A stretch of 64,000 bases of DNA from positions 4,991,531 to 5,055,530 of the forward strand of contig CM030868.1 in the NCBI GenBank assembly GCA_018105865.1, written 5' to 3'. Source of the DNA: Metaphire vulgaris (Eukaryota > Annelida > Clitellata > Crassiclitellata > Megascolecidae). A program made the position numbers and the translations under genes. The notes beneath the pieces are model-generated. The model was given only the letters and a program-made list of their open reading frames with translations. It made no database searches and was not told the DNA's origin. Positions within the stretch are counted from its first letter, which is position 1. Each line of letters begins with the position of its first letter. Positions 35,183 through 47,245 of this stretch are shown here, piece by piece.

Positions 35183-35411
35183 GTGGCCTAGCGTGACTTT
35201 TGGGGGCCCGGGGGCATCCTTGATATGGGGGCCCAGTGGCTGACGAGCTAATAAAAGGTTCTCGACGATTATAGTCTTGACGAGCAAAAAATATCGTCTG
35301 ACATCGTTTATAGTATTTACAGGAAAATAAAAAATTAAAAATCACTCTTCGGGTGCCCCCTCTCCCGGGGCCCGGGGGCTGTCTCCAAAGTGCCCCCACG
35401 ATACGCCACTG
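35183..35411. mobile_element. hAT-like MITE, CAGTGGCCTAGCG ends
   Basis: Ends CAGTGGCCTAGCGTGACT / CGATACGCCACTG. Homologous to 31183 in its GGGGGCCCGGGGG arms. Two worn copies of the module (35241, 35277). No target duplication seen. Confidence 0.65.
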
Positions 35412-35629
35412 CCTCTGTCTATGACTCCATGTCATAAAAACGAATCACAATTTTATAGGCTATTTCCGGTATTTTTAGCAGTCGAGTCTATAAGAAAAAA
35501 ACTAAGATTCAATCTTGTCTATTTAATTAAATTCGTTCAGCTTTTTCTGAACTCGTCTAGCGTTCAAAATTCAGTAGACATAGACCCCACATAGCAAAGA
35601 CACACTTATTTAACATCTCTTATAAGTGA

Positions 35630-35848
<219 letters not shown>

Positions 35849-36171
35849 CAGTGGCTCTCAGACCCCATTTCCTCGCGGACCACTTTTGAAGTTCAAAAAT
35901 TTCTTGCGGACCACCTGATAATTAGCCTACTGAGCAGTCATCTGCTCCTAAAAAGTGGCGATTACCTTTTTTGTAAGACTTTCACGCTGAAAATGCAAAA
36001 ATTGCGCTGATGACCTTTTTCTGCTTGTCGCACTTTTCACATTTTTCACATGGAAAAAATATATATGTCTAGGCCTAATTTTTATTTGCGTTTTTTTCAG
36101 ACCGCCGCGGACCACAAGACCCCCTCTCGCGGACCACTTTTGGTCCGCGGACCACGGGTTGAGAACTACTG
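35849..36171. mobile_element. hAT-Charlie-like MITE, CAGTGGCTCTCAGAC ends
   Basis: Ends CAGTGGCTCTCAGACC / GGGTTGAGAACTACTG, with TCGCGGACCACTTTTG repeated near both ends. The module is at 36008. It borders the long (AAT)n tract on its left. Confidence 0.72.
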
Positions 36172-36213
36172 CCACACAAAACCTCACATTGCAGCTTTAA
36201 ACAAAGAAGCAGT

Positions 36214-36618
36214 CAGGGACCTAGCCAGGAATATGATTTGGGAGGGTATAAATGTTTGGGGGGAGATAAACCTTCACTATAAACCATATAAACTACATAT
36301 AACCACATATAACCATATATAAATCCAGTGCTTTTTTCTGCCGGAACTCGCCGGAACGGCGTGCCGGAACCTTTTTCTTCCGAATTTTATGAGTTTTAAT
36401 TTATATTAATTAAATTTAATTATTTTAATTATTTTTATAGCTTTTCCAGGCTGTGACTGACTATAACTTATGATCTGTTAACTTATATTACAGAATTTAC
36501 AGAAGATGCGTTCCGGCGCCTTTTTTCTAAAAAAACACTGTACAAATCACATAAAAACACTCAGGTAGACTGATTGGGAGGGGGTATATACCGATATACC
36601 CCCGTCGCTACACCCCTG
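36214..36618. mobile_element. hAT MITE, CAGGGGCGTAGC family, split by another MITE
   Basis: Ends CAGGGACCTAGCCAGG / CGTCGCTACACCCCTG, with flanks gaagcagt and gtagcagt (7/8). The body is interrupted at 36326-36540. Confidence 0.8.
36326..36540. mobile_element. Nested hAT-like MITE, CAGTGCTTTTTT ends
   Basis: Ends CAGTGCTTTTTTCTGCCGG / CCTTTTTTCTAAAAAAACACTG, with flanks tataaatc and tacaaatc (7/8). The interior repeats GCCGGAAC. Confidence 0.75.
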
Positions 36619-37159
36619 GTAGCAGTATAAAAATAAACAAGTATACAAACAAACAAGTATAAAATAAACCTGAGTACTATAGGATACTAGATTTGGATGG
36701 GCACAAAAGTGATTCTCACACAGAGCAGACCCTACTGAACCACTTTAAACAGTGTTGCATACACTCCCCTCTGCCATGGGGGGGATTACGGACAGTTTGG
36801 GGGGGGGGAGTGAGAAATTGTCATCGAATTACACACAGAAATGCCTGCTTTAACCTTAACTGTACGGTTTTAAATTACTATCTTAACAAAATAGTAGATG
36901 AAGATTAAGACGCAAAATACTACATATAATGAACGTGCATGTACTGTACAGTACAGTCTTTGCGCAGTTTGTGATAAAATTACAATTACCGTAAGACTTA
37001 GGATTAGTTCAAGTGTTGTATCTTGCATGATTTGCTAAACAGAAACGAATTTGATGTGGGCTTGTGGCATTTTGGAGACTGGTGCAGAACCTTCCGTAAA
37101 CTGTTGAGGGCAGAAATTAAATAGGCCTTTCCAGAAGACCAGACACACACAAACATGCA

Positions 37160-37604
37160 GTGAGGTGTAGACATACATTCAGTCGCATTGATACAGGCAT
37201 CGGCCCAACCTCCGACCTTTCCGGCAACGTCTTTCCGTGCCTGACATTTTCAAAACCTCTTAATTGGTTTTCCTATCTCTCCAGCTTATGCTCTGCATGG
37301 TATGTAATGAGTACGTTTCAAAAGCTTCTATTCTTCTCTGTATTTTTCTCTTCAGAGTCCAACTTTCACATCCATATGATGCTGTACTCCATGCAACACT
37401 CTCGATTATCCTCTTCTTTGTTCTCATGCTGATATTATTGTCTTTCCAAATGTTCTTCATTTTTCTGATGGCAACCCTTCCTTTTGTCAATCTGGCCTTT
37501 ATTTCTTCCTATAGGAGCAGTCTTCTGATATAATCGTGCCAAGATATGTAAATTTTCCACTTGTTCCATTACCTTCTGATCTACTCTGATGGAAACTTTG
37601 TCTC

Positions 37605-37610
<6 letters not shown>
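37160..37610 (-). pseudogene. Non-LTR retrotransposon reverse-transcriptase fragment
   Basis: Reads VSIRVDQKVMEQVENFTYLG, then TIISEDCSYRK, a frame change, then RVAIRKMKNIWKDNNISMRT, IIESVAWSTASYGCESWTLK and RRIEAFETY. This is the thumb region after the catalytic RT domain. The 5' part is missing. Confidence 0.78.

Positions 37611-37640
<30 letters not shown>
37606..37640. repeat. (TA)n microsatellite
   Basis: About 17 units beside the LINE fragment. Confidence 0.9.
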
Positions 37641-37642
<2 letters not shown>

Positions 37643-37869
37643 CTAAATCTTTATAATGTCACATCTACTAATCTACTAAAATACCTGAATACTATGGTTC
37701 ATCCATGTGAAACCAGTTTCTATTTTTCACAGAAGTTCAACTTCTATATCTGCTATTTAACAAGAAATTAACAAGAAATTTTGATTCTTAAGTTATAGAA
37801 TTTTGGGAAATTCTGTGATTTTGGGGGAGAATTTCCCCCCTATCCGGCCTGTATGCAACACTGACTTTA

Positions 37870-37885
37870 AAGCTTATTATTATTA

Positions 37886-37974
<89 letters not shown>

Positions 37975-38010
37975 CATCATCATCATCATCATCATCATTA
38001 TCATTATATT
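37870..38010. repeat. (TTA)n to (TCA)n microsatellite
   Basis: About 140 bp; switches to TCA at about 37975. Confidence 0.95.
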
Positions 38011-38569
38011 TTTATTCTTATATTATTATTTTTTAATTATTTTATACTGCTGCCCCATGGTTATAATTTAGGCCTGCGTGATTCCAAACTCACTTTATAC
38101 TTTTCCTGCAGACGATTTGGAAAGCTGTCGGTATGTCGATCAAAAGACTTCCAGATAAATCACGTCTTTACACTGTCAGCTTAGCTGCTTACTGTAGAGG
38201 CTACTGTATGCTCAATGCTGCGCGCGAAAGAATCAAACGCGGGCGTTTTATAGGAACCTTCTTCGTGACGTTTTCTAGATTTTGCGAAAGAAGTCACCAC
38301 CAACCAGGACTTTCTCAAATACAGTAGCCTACCTTCCCCTTCCCCATTGTACCCTCTCAAAAAGTGGGTGGCTCGAGCCTATAGGTACCTAATACGCCTA
38401 ATTACGCCTATGTGGGCCTATCTCTTTATTGGTGGGTAGATGTTGACCTATCGCCTGGCGTTTTTAAAGTGTATGACGCAGGTTAAATCCGATAGTTTCA
38501 CTTCCCGAAGTCTTGACCATAAAGTCTATGGTTATATGACCGCTAAGGATAAATGACAGCATGGCAGTG

Positions 38570-38896
38570 CAGTGTTTATTCTAGGCCCTTTTTGGGAGGA
38601 TTTCCAATCCAAAGTTTGAAATTCCCCCCCCCCCAAACATTTCTATATGTTACCTTGGGGATGGAAATTCCCCCCCCCAAAAAAAAAGTGTGACGAGAGG
38701 GGTTTTTTTTTAATTAGGAGAGGGGGAAAAGATAAGGATATAAGGATATGACCATATCCAGAAGAACAGAGCATGTGGAGAAGATGTGATGATGTGATGA
38801 CCTTTTTTGCTCGTCAAGGTTTTTGGGCAGACAAACCTTCTCCCTCTAAACATTTCACCCCCCCCCCCAATGTCAAGGTGGCTAGAATAAGCACTG
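38570..38896. mobile_element. Long copy of the CAGTGTTTATTCTAG MITE
   Basis: 327 bp, twice the usual length. The extra middle part carries the module GATGACCTTTTTTGCTCGTC at 38796. No target duplication was recognised. Confidence 0.7.
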
Positions 38897-39159
38897 AGTG
38901 CGTTTGTTCCGTATTTTCCGTTATTTTTATTTTGTTTCGTAGCTAAAAAAAAGACAGCCATCGTAAAAGACGACTTTTCCGGATAGGAACGTAGCTAGGA
39001 ATGGGATGGGGTCAAGCCCACCCAGGCCCGAGGCTAGGCCCCCACCCCAAATGCCACGGATACGGGGCTAGTGTATCGCGTAGCGTATATGTTTGACTTA
39101 TCGCAAGGATTTTTACCACTGCTCCTCATTTTACCACCGCGAAAAAGGGGCTGAGTCGA

Positions 39160-39239
39160 CCTTTAGGGCTCCTGCGGGACTCGAACCTGCGACCTCCTGC
39201 TCCATCGTCCAACGTTGTTACCACTCTGCTAGCTTCCCA
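39160..39239 (-). mobile_element. tRNA-derived SINE head
   Basis: The minus strand reads TAGCAGAGTGGTAACAACG (A box) and AGGTTCGAGTCCCGCAGG (B box) at tRNA spacing. The acceptor arms do not pair, and a (TA)n tract follows upstream, so it is a SINE or tRNA pseudogene rather than a working tRNA. Confidence 0.6.

Positions 39240-39241
<2 letters not shown>

Positions 39242-39304
<63 letters not shown>
39242..39304. repeat. (TA)n microsatellite
   Basis: About 31 units between the tRNA-like SINE and a MITE fragment. Confidence 0.95.
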
Positions 39305-39307
<3 letters not shown>

Positions 39308-39360
39308 TATATACCCCTAAATTTATACCTCCCTAATCAAATTCCTGGCTACGCACCTGG
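39299..39360. mobile_element. Fragment of the CAGGGGCGTAGC hAT MITE
   Basis: Only one end (CCTAATCAAATTCCTGGCTA) remains, next to a (TA)n tract that follows the tRNA-derived SINE. Confidence 0.55.
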
Positions 39361-39712
39361 TCTGTGACCTCGTGCCCAAAAGCTTGTGCGACACTGCTTT
39401 ATGGTGTTTGGCCAATCGCCCCTTCTCCCTCTTCACTCCTCACTCCTCACTATTTTGGCTTTCATCTCTCAAGCCTCCAGGCGTCGCAAAAATGTGGTGT
39501 TGGCCCAACCCCAATTGCATTTGGAAAAATCCACCACTATACCATTGGCGTAAACTAGATACGTGGGACCCAACCTCTGTAGGCCTACCTTTCCCCTTCC
39601 CTAGCCCATCCACTCAAAAAGATGGGGGAGGGCTCGAGTCTAGCGGCCTATAGGCCTAGAAGTTTGCGACTATGACCCCTTACTTACAGTAGGCCTATAG
39701 GCCTATAGCCTA

Positions 39713-40227
39713 CAGTGTTGTGACTATTGAAATAGTCAATACTATTTAAATACTATTTAAATAGTTCTGAACTATTTAAGCGACTATTTTAAATAGTTAG
39801 CGAACTTACCTATTTAAATAGTATTTATAAATAGTTTAGCACTATTTATAAATACTTGATTTTAAATAGTTGTATTATGTTATCATCTCAAGGCGTAGAA
39901 ATCGCTTAAGTGACAAAACATTTGAGAAACTGCTGCTCCTCAAGATTAATCAAGACTTTTGGTGAATAACCTAACAGGTGACTGTATTACTGATCAATGT
40001 GATTGTGCAGATAACTAGTGACAGTGCTTTTAGATTATAACATTCGCCAGTGATAAATGATAATACAGTTTTCATTTTGACATTGAAAAATTAAATAGTA
40101 TTTAAATACTATTTAAATAGTTGCGAACTATTGGCTATTGGAAAACTATTTTAAATAGTGGTTAAGCTCAACTATTTGCAATAGTAGCCTATTTAAATAG
40201 TCTAGACAACTATTGTTCCAAACACTG
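39713..40227. mobile_element. hAT-like element rich in CTATTTAAATAG palindromes, TSD atagccta
   Basis: 515 bp with exact 8-bp duplications (39705-39712, 40228-40235). Ends CAGTGTTGTGACTATTG / CAACTATTGTTCCAAACACTG. Both outer thirds hold repeated ACTATTTAAATA(G/C) units in both orientations; the middle is unique. Confidence 0.82.
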
Positions 40228-40310
40228 ATAGCCTACAGATAGCCTATATGCACGATGGAAGGCAATAGACTGGTGAAGAAGATCATGTTAGGAACAATGG
40301 ATGAAGAAAA

Positions 40311-40591
<281 letters not shown>

Positions 40592-41296
40592 CAACAACAT
40601 TGACATGAAACCAAATTTATGTGAAGCTAGATATTTAGGCCTGTCATGCTGCGACTGAGTAGTAAAAATCGAAGTTTGACTTTGATATCTCACAATGTGG
40701 CCATATTACATGCAAATGAGATGAAAATTGGCAGAAATGTGGGAAAATATGTGCTGTACACGAGTGGCAAATGGCAATTTTGATAGAAATTTATTTATGA
40801 ATGTTTAAGAAATAGATTTTTTGCTGGTTTTTTTTCAGAGACATCCTGTATATAAATTCTGCAACTCACTTTTGATTTGTATAGAACAACTATTTTTCCA
40901 GGAGACGGTCACCTGATTTTGATTTTCAGAATATATGGAACATTAAACAAATCAGCGAAGATAAGTCTATGTAGGCCTAATCGGATTTCTACTTCATGGT
41001 TACTAAACAATATTGGGCCCCAGGGCGCGATTTGTAGGGGGCAAAGGGGGATTCCACCCACACTGCCCAACTGCATACCCTACTGCTACATCCCCCCACC
41101 ACTATATCCCCCACTGCTACACTTCCCCAACAACTACATCCCCCAAACTCGACATATTACCCCTCTCCCACTGCTTCAGGTCACAAATCGCACCCTGATG
41201 GGCCCTACACGAATCTCGGTAAGAGGCATATTTCTCAGTTAATGTGTTAGGCATGTTTTAATCGAAGCACAATGCATGGTCTTTCAAGTAGGCCTA

Positions 41297-41602
41297 CTCG
41301 GCGTAGCCTAGAGGGGTTGGGGGTTAAAACCCCCCTTTGGCTACCGACGAAAATTTTTTTACATGCTTTTCCATACATTTTGCATTTTCGGACGCGATTT
41401 TGGGGGTCAAACCCTCCGTTGGCTGGCTGCCGATTAAAAATTTTCTAAGTGCTATGGTGCTATAGAAAAAAATAGTAAGAATATGAGGGTAACGACCTTT
41501 TTGCTCGTCAGCTCCTAAAAAAGGGAAAACAAGAAATTTTTTTCCAAAGTTTGGTCACGATCGAAAGCAATCCCCCTTCCAAAAATCCTGGCTACGCCAC
41601 TG
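41297..41602. mobile_element. MITE related to 47870, with module
   Basis: Ends CGGCGTAGCCTAGAGGGG / CCTGGCTACGCCACTG; the interior GGGGTCAAACCCTCCGTTGG is shared with 47870. The module is at 41491. The left end is worn. Confidence 0.65.
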
Positions 41603-41661
41603 CTGACTTATGCCCACACAAAGGCCGATAACAAATCGAGACAATGTCCGTAGGCCTAGAG

Positions 41662-41765
41662 CAGGGGTGTACAACCTTTTAAAGATGAAGGGCCACATTT
41701 TTCGGTTCCGAGACTTCGCGGGCCATGCACATGCGCTTTTTCTTTTTCTAATTCACTTAAAATCA

Positions 41766-41825
<60 letters not shown>

Positions 41826-42726
41826 CAGTGGTTTTCACACAGGCCTACTTAGCCTCCTAAACCACTTAAAATCGCATTATTATAATGCAGAAGTGGTACG
41901 TTGACAGTAACCGTTAATATCAATATTTAATATAGTTATGGATAAAATTTAATTCGACAGGACTAATGGAATTAATAGAATTTCTGATGAATACAATCGA
42001 TCCAGTAGGAAAAAATTTAATTGAAATGATTAGTACTGTAATTTACATGTAGAATTAAAGGTTAAGGTCTTGTTAATCAAGAAATACTATGACCATGTTC
42101 AATTATTAATTATTCATAAATTTAAAAGCCAAAGGTCAATCGCCTTTTTTACAGCCAATATGGAGTTGTTGAGACTGAACGTCTTTAACAATCTTATTCA
42201 TATTTTGTGAAAGTTCACTTGTTGCAACTTTCAAAACCGAGCACTCAATCTGAACCTTAGAACATGTTTGTTCAATTTCATTACAGAATATGTTTGTTCA
42301 TTACAAGTAATTATTATTATTAATAGTCGCGAAGGGCTTTAAAGTGTCCCCGACGGCTTTCTTGCTTTCATGTTTAATAGCGCTACAGAAGAAGTCATTC
42401 ATTCCAAGGGTCTAAGTCACCATCAATTCAAGTTATTTATGACATACCATATTACACAGATGTGAGAGAGCACAGGACGAATTCTGGAATGCTTTGTTGA
42501 ACTGATAGCAGAAATTTGTGATTTTCTTAGCAGAAAGGGTAAAATAATAATAAATAATAATAACAAGGTTTAATAGTGTAGCGCTAGTAAGAAAGCAGGA
42601 AAACCTTCGGGGCCACTTTAAAGCCTTCGGGGCCACTTTCCATTGAAATCCTGGAAGCGTTCGCGGGCCACAAAAAATCGCCGGCGGGCCACCAGTGGCC
42701 CGCGGGCCACGGGTTGTGCACCCCTG
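41662..42726. mobile_element. hAT non-autonomous element, 8-bp TSD gcctagag
   Basis: Ends CAGGGGTGTACAACCTTTT / GGGTTGTGCACCCCTG with exact 8-bp duplications (41654-41661, 42727-42734). Inner ends share AAGGGCCACATTTTT / GCCACAAAAAATCG. The 1-kb body includes an (ATT)n tract but no credible coding region. Confidence 0.85.
41769..41826. repeat. (ATT)n microsatellite
   Basis: Inside the hAT element at 41662-42726. Confidence 0.95.
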
Positions 42727-42734
42727 GCCTAGAG

Positions 42735-43044
42735 TGATTTACGGACTATAACCTTTAAAATCTGTCACTAGTGAACGAAGCTCTTCTCGAGCACATTCGT
42801 CATCTTACGACCGAGTTTTCGATTTTTCCAAAAGGCGGGAAATCAACCGCAGTGATCTTTCGGATAACTGAAATATCTGGAAAACCCGAGACACTAAATG
42901 GGAAAAACCGGTTTCAGTTGACCGCCTGAAAATAAATGTGTTGTGCTTGTTGAAAGCCGTGTCCGTATCCAAGACGATGAGCGTCCAATACGCGCGTGTA
43001 TGTGTGCATGTTTAAAAGCAAGAAAAGTGCATCTGTATAGTTAG
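42735..43044. other. Spacer, nothing recognised
   Basis: Moderately CpG-containing unique DNA between two hAT elements. Confidence 0.4.
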
Positions 43045-43239
43045 CAGTGGCGTAGCCAGCTTATGCAAAGTGGGTGTGGTTAACTGGAGGGCGTGGAGGC
43101 ACACCAGCTGCGTGGGCCGCGGCCCACCCCACTACACCCTCCTCCAACAAATAGTCAACATATTTACATCAATTGTGTTGGTCAAATTTTTAATGGGGTT
43201 GTTTGAACGACCCCAAACAACCCCGTGGCTGCGCCACTG
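43045..43239. mobile_element. hAT MITE, CAGTGGCGTAGCC ends, TSD 7/8
   Basis: Ends CAGTGGCGTAGCCAG / GTGGCTGCGCCACTG, with flanks atagttag and gtagttag. Confidence 0.7.
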
Positions 43240-44076
43240 GTAGTTAGCCTACTGGTTTTTAAGGTATTAGTCGTGTGTCAATGAAATGTCATGATTTGTT
43301 AGATTTTTAGTCTGCTACTTCAATCATTATTCTGTTCTCCCTCTCCTCAGGGCCATCTTTAGAATTTTGGACGCCCTAGAGTCCTAGACAGATTTGAATG
43401 TTTGCCCATTCACCAACAGACGTCTATAGTCTGTTACGGTACCGTACTACCGTAGCAACTGCCAAACGCTAATACAGTATGTTATGCCTACCGTATCCTA
43501 CGGCGATATTTCACATAACAACAGGGCCGCCGAGAGAAATTCCGGGCCCCGGAACAAAAAAATGTGCGGGCCCTTAAGAAAATTTATCAAGTCTCCGAAA
43601 AACCTGACAAGCAAAAAAAGTTATAAACTCTCCAAAAACAGCCTGACAAGCAAAAAACAAAAAAAAACTTATCGTCACCGGATATCTGGGCCCCTGAAAA
43701 CTCCATGGGCCCCGGTACAATGTACCGGCTGCACCCCCTCTCCTCAGGCCTGCATAACAAAAAGCAGGTCTGTTAAAATATGAAATTGCGAACTAACTTT
43801 AGTCTATGTGTTATGACTAACAAGATTAAAATTACGACGGCAACAGTGCTCATGTCAGTGACGTCATGCAGCCCGCTATACCGGTAGCCTATTTATGCAA
43901 AGAATAGCAAAGGAAAGACAAGAATATCTAATAATATTAATTCGTCCATAATTCTATCAAAAATCGCGCCTCAAAAATTTTTCGTCCCCGTTTTATTTCG
44001 CTCCTAAAATTTTTTCGCCCCTAGGCAGTGCCTAAACTGCCTAAGCCTTATTAAGGTGGCCTGCCTCTCCTGCCAA

Positions 44077-44340
44077 CAGGGGCAGAGCTAGGGTGTCCGG
44101 CGCCCGGGGACAAGGCATACTGATGGCGCCCCCTCAACTTGACGAAAATCATAAGTAAAAAGGGCGATGATCTGCCCATTTTGGCACCCCTTCATTCTTC
44201 ATTCAACCTCGCGAATACCCTGACAAGCAAAAAAAGGTCATCACCCGTAGCGGTACATCTTAAACCAATTTTGGCGCCCCCTTCACCTCGGCGCCCTGGG
44301 AAAGCTGTACCCCTCTGCACCGGCCCTAGATCCGCCTCTG
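44077..44340. mobile_element. hAT MITE, CAGAGGCGGATCTAG family, TSD 7/8
   Basis: Ends CAGGGGCAGAGCTAGG / CCCTAGATCCGCCTCTG, with flanks cctgccaa and cctgccat. The module is at 44221 in inverted orientation. Confidence 0.78.
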
Positions 44341-44413
44341 CCTGCCATGGGTGCCAAATGTCCTAGGCAGACGTCTGTACTTCGCAGAGAAACAGCATTC
44401 AAAGTGAAAATGA

Positions 44414-44496
44414 TTAACCCCTTAACTGGGGATCCCGGATATATCCGTCCATTTTACATTGAGTTACAGTTAAATACACGGTTATTAAGGGGTTAA
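44414..44496. mobile_element. TTAA-flanked palindromic MITE
   Basis: TTAACCCCTTAACTGGGGAT ... ATTAAGGGGTTAA, almost the same as 14388. Confidence 0.72.
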
Positions 44497-44956
44497 TAGT
44501 GATGGTACAGACACCCTCAAGTGGTTACAGCTGCTTAGCGACATGACTCACGTAACCAGATGTCACAGGGTTTTCCGTCGTCATCTCTAGCTTTTGTAGC
44601 ATATGTGGCGACAGTGATCTCACTACGTTTTAAATCATGACAAGTGACAGATGAAATAAACTAAAAAATGTGAAAGCACACGCACTGTACCTTTCTAAAG
44701 ACGATCAAGACACTTTATAAATTAACATGAATTCGCACAAGGCAGAGGCATGATAGATTTGTAACAATGACAATATGAATATGGCCAAGCAGGGGCGGTT
44801 CTAGGAATTTTAATTTGGGTAGGCCAGTCAAAGGCCATGAAAATTTTGGGTAGGCCAAGCTTGGACCGTGTCGTGGTATCAAAGTTCATAAGGTTAATCC
44901 CACCCGAAATTCTGTGGTTATAAAATACAATAGCAGCATAATAGGGATGTGCAGTG

Positions 44957-44960
<4 letters not shown>

Positions 44961-45020
<60 letters not shown>
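44961..45020. repeat. (TA)n microsatellite
   Basis: 30 units inside the 1.86-kb hAT element. Confidence 0.95.
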
Positions 45021-45023
<3 letters not shown>

Positions 45024-45633
45024 CGCTGAGGACCAGGGTGACCTAACCAAAAAAGTAAAATTTTGAGAAAACGGATTTGAAGTATGGAAGGAATTTGTAA
45101 AATCACCAAGTTGTAAGTTATTAGCTTTGACCAAATATAAGTGGAATATTATCAAGTGCATATAAACATGCAAAAATGAGTGCTTGCAAACTATGTGCAT
45201 TGCAATGTTCAAGGGTTCAAGGTCAGGAGAAGGTCAACTTGACAAAGTAGCATGTTAGGCTGAGACTCCGACAAAAAATTGCCATGCTGCCAGTTGCATC
45301 AGTGTACTTTTGTGTTTTCCACTGTGCAAGAGCATCAGAATGCATGCGCGCTTACGAAATGTTTCGATAGTTTGCTATCAATATTTTCCCAACCACGCAA
45401 CCCAGTCTCCGTTAAAGCAGATTGATCATTCCTGGTATCCTGATCGTGGACAAAAATGACGGCACAAAAAACAAACTATGGCATTGCTTGCAACTGAATA
45501 TTCCAAGAAATGATAGGGGCCTACCTGTCATGCAACGAAGAGTTAAATGCTCGTTAAACGCTGACCAGATTTTGATTTTGGAAAGACCTGCAGTTTAGGT
45601 TGCACAGGTTGATCTTTATAATCCTTGCTGATA

Positions 45634-45840
45634 TCAGCCACAGTAGTATGAAAATTTACGCAGACCACCTGAGTCAACTGGTGCTACTTGTGAAATTGAT
45701 AGGCCTACATCCGTTGAGTGATGTTGAACGTCTTGAGATTCAACAGTTGTCTTTGTAGGTCCAGTTGAATCGTCAGTCACCATGTCTTCTACTTCTTCGT
45801 TGCCATTAACTCGAGCGCGTTTAACCAGAAATTTATCCAT
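45634..45840 (-). pseudogene. N-terminus of a hAT-type transposase
   Basis: Starts MDKFLVKRARVNGNEEVEDM, the typical opening of ZMYM/52-kDa-repressor-like hAT proteins, then an acidic Ser/Thr-rich stretch. A donor (GACTCAG/GTGGTC, about 45670) lies before the frame ends at 45634. Downstream zinc-finger and catalytic exons were not seen in this element. Confidence 0.5.
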
Positions 45841-46729
45841 CTATAATTATTATTATAAGCAGTTTGTATGATAGGCCTAGACTGTCTCTTATATGAGCTG
45901 CAAATTCCGCAATCTTAAACGGACTGAATGTTAGCACTTAGCTTAGCGTCGCCGTCTTACACGATAGTTACTGCGGCTTCTCCATCTCTGTTCTGTTAAC
46001 CAGAACATACATTAGATTACACCGGATGTCCGACGACGTTGAGAATTGATTATCAAAACAGTCCTGTCATCCATGTCATCAACCGTCAGATAAGACCATT
46101 CATTAGAGGGAACTTAATTATGGACAGCAAGAGGAACTACTCCCATGGCGAAAACGCCTGAAAGTAGCCCTTAAACTCTGCAACACTCGCCTGGAAGTCT
46201 GGTAATTCTGTAGGGATACGGGGTATGAGGAGGGGAGGGTAAGTACTACCAATGACAGTACATCTAACAAATTAGACACTGAGGAGGGTGGGAAGAAAAT
46301 GTGCGCGGAGACCGTTGAACGACCATTGATCAGTCGGTAGTGGTTGATCAATTAGATAAAGCTTCTTGAGACTTGACATCTGGAAACCGAATGGAAAAGA
46401 AGGTATCTGATGAGTGGCTGGGGATTCAAATTGGCCTTACACTACACTCGACAGCCTCGTAGCGTAGGCCATACGCACTAATTACCCAGCCACACAACGC
46501 GTTTTGGAGGGAGGCCAGCTATACTGTAGGTAGGCCACATATTTTTTCGGGTAGGCCAGCCACAGTGTAGGCCACGTAATTTTTTGGGGTAGGCCAGACA
46601 AAGTTTTGGGTAGGCCATGGCCTACCCGGCCTAGGCCTAGAACCGCCTCTGTGGCCAAGTAGACTGAATTAGTACTGTTAAGACTACCGTTATGGTACAG
46701 ACAGCCTCAAAGTTCACAGTGGTTACAGG

Positions 46730-47091
46730 CAGGGGCGGCGCTGAGAGGGTGGGTCCGCGGGTCCGGACCCACCCAGCCTCTGGCAGGGGCACCCGAGCAA
46801 ATCCGTAAAGATTTTTTGGGAGGAAGGGTAGTCTGAGCCGGCATGGGCGCCTGCACATTGGGGCAAGAGGGGGCACATGTTCCCCTGGAAAATGCAAATA
46901 CCAATATTGCACATTAAAATTTGAAAAACTTGCTAAAATATTTACCGTGACCATTGTGTTAACATGTGTTTTGCCCCTTTCTGGAAAATTTCTGCGGACG
47001 CCCATGTGAGCCGGGTCCTGGTTGTGTTCAGTGGGATGATATTACGAGATTGCATTAGACCCACCCAGCCAAAAAAACAGCGCCGTCCCTG
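46730..47091. mobile_element. hAT MITE, CAGGGGCGGCGCTGAG ends, TSD gttacagg
   Basis: Exact duplications at 46722-46729 and 47092-47099. The body is interrupted by a second element at 46842-47006. Confidence 0.82.
46842..47006. mobile_element. Nested hAT MITE, CATGGGCG ends, TSD tgagccgg
   Basis: 165 bp with exact duplications (46834-46841, 47007-47014) inside 46730-47091. Same family as 3396. Confidence 0.83.
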
Positions 47092-47117
47092 GTTACAGGA
47101 CCTATGTCACCTATCAT

Positions 47118-47245
47118 CATTATTAACCTCAATTGGGCTCAATGCCCGTTGATGTATAATGCGATCTCCACAGTTTTCTGCCATTCTTTCCTGTTCATTG
47201 CTCTGTGGCTAAGATCCTGTAAACTGCTTCCAGGACCTATCCAGA
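47118..47245 (-). pseudogene. LINE tail fragment, same family as 53986
   Basis: The reverse complement matches the 3' part of 53986-54250 (GATCTTAGCCACAGAGCAA, AAGAATGGCAGAAAACTGTG), then a TGATGAT-type end. Confidence 0.7.

Larger units (their letters stand above)
44790..46651. mobile_element. hAT transposon, 1.86 kb, 8-bp TSD tggccaag
   Basis: Ends CAGGGGCGGTTCTAGG / CCTAGAACCGCCTCTG, flanked by exact tggccaag copies (44782-44789, 46652-46659). Subterminal regions repeat GGTAGGCCA several times at both ends (44819-44860; 46527-46620), typical of transposase-binding arrays. Inside is the N-terminus of a hAT-type protein. The rest of a transposase was not found, so this is a deletion derivative or a badly decayed copy. 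Confidence 0.8.

Noticed and set aside
39160..39239. tRNA gene
   Set aside because: A and B boxes are good, but the acceptor stem does not pair and no terminator follows; better explained as a tRNA-derived SINE.
46637..47005. 122-codon minus-strand open frame rich in Pro and Arg
   Set aside because: It lies wholly inside two nested hAT MITEs with exact target duplications.
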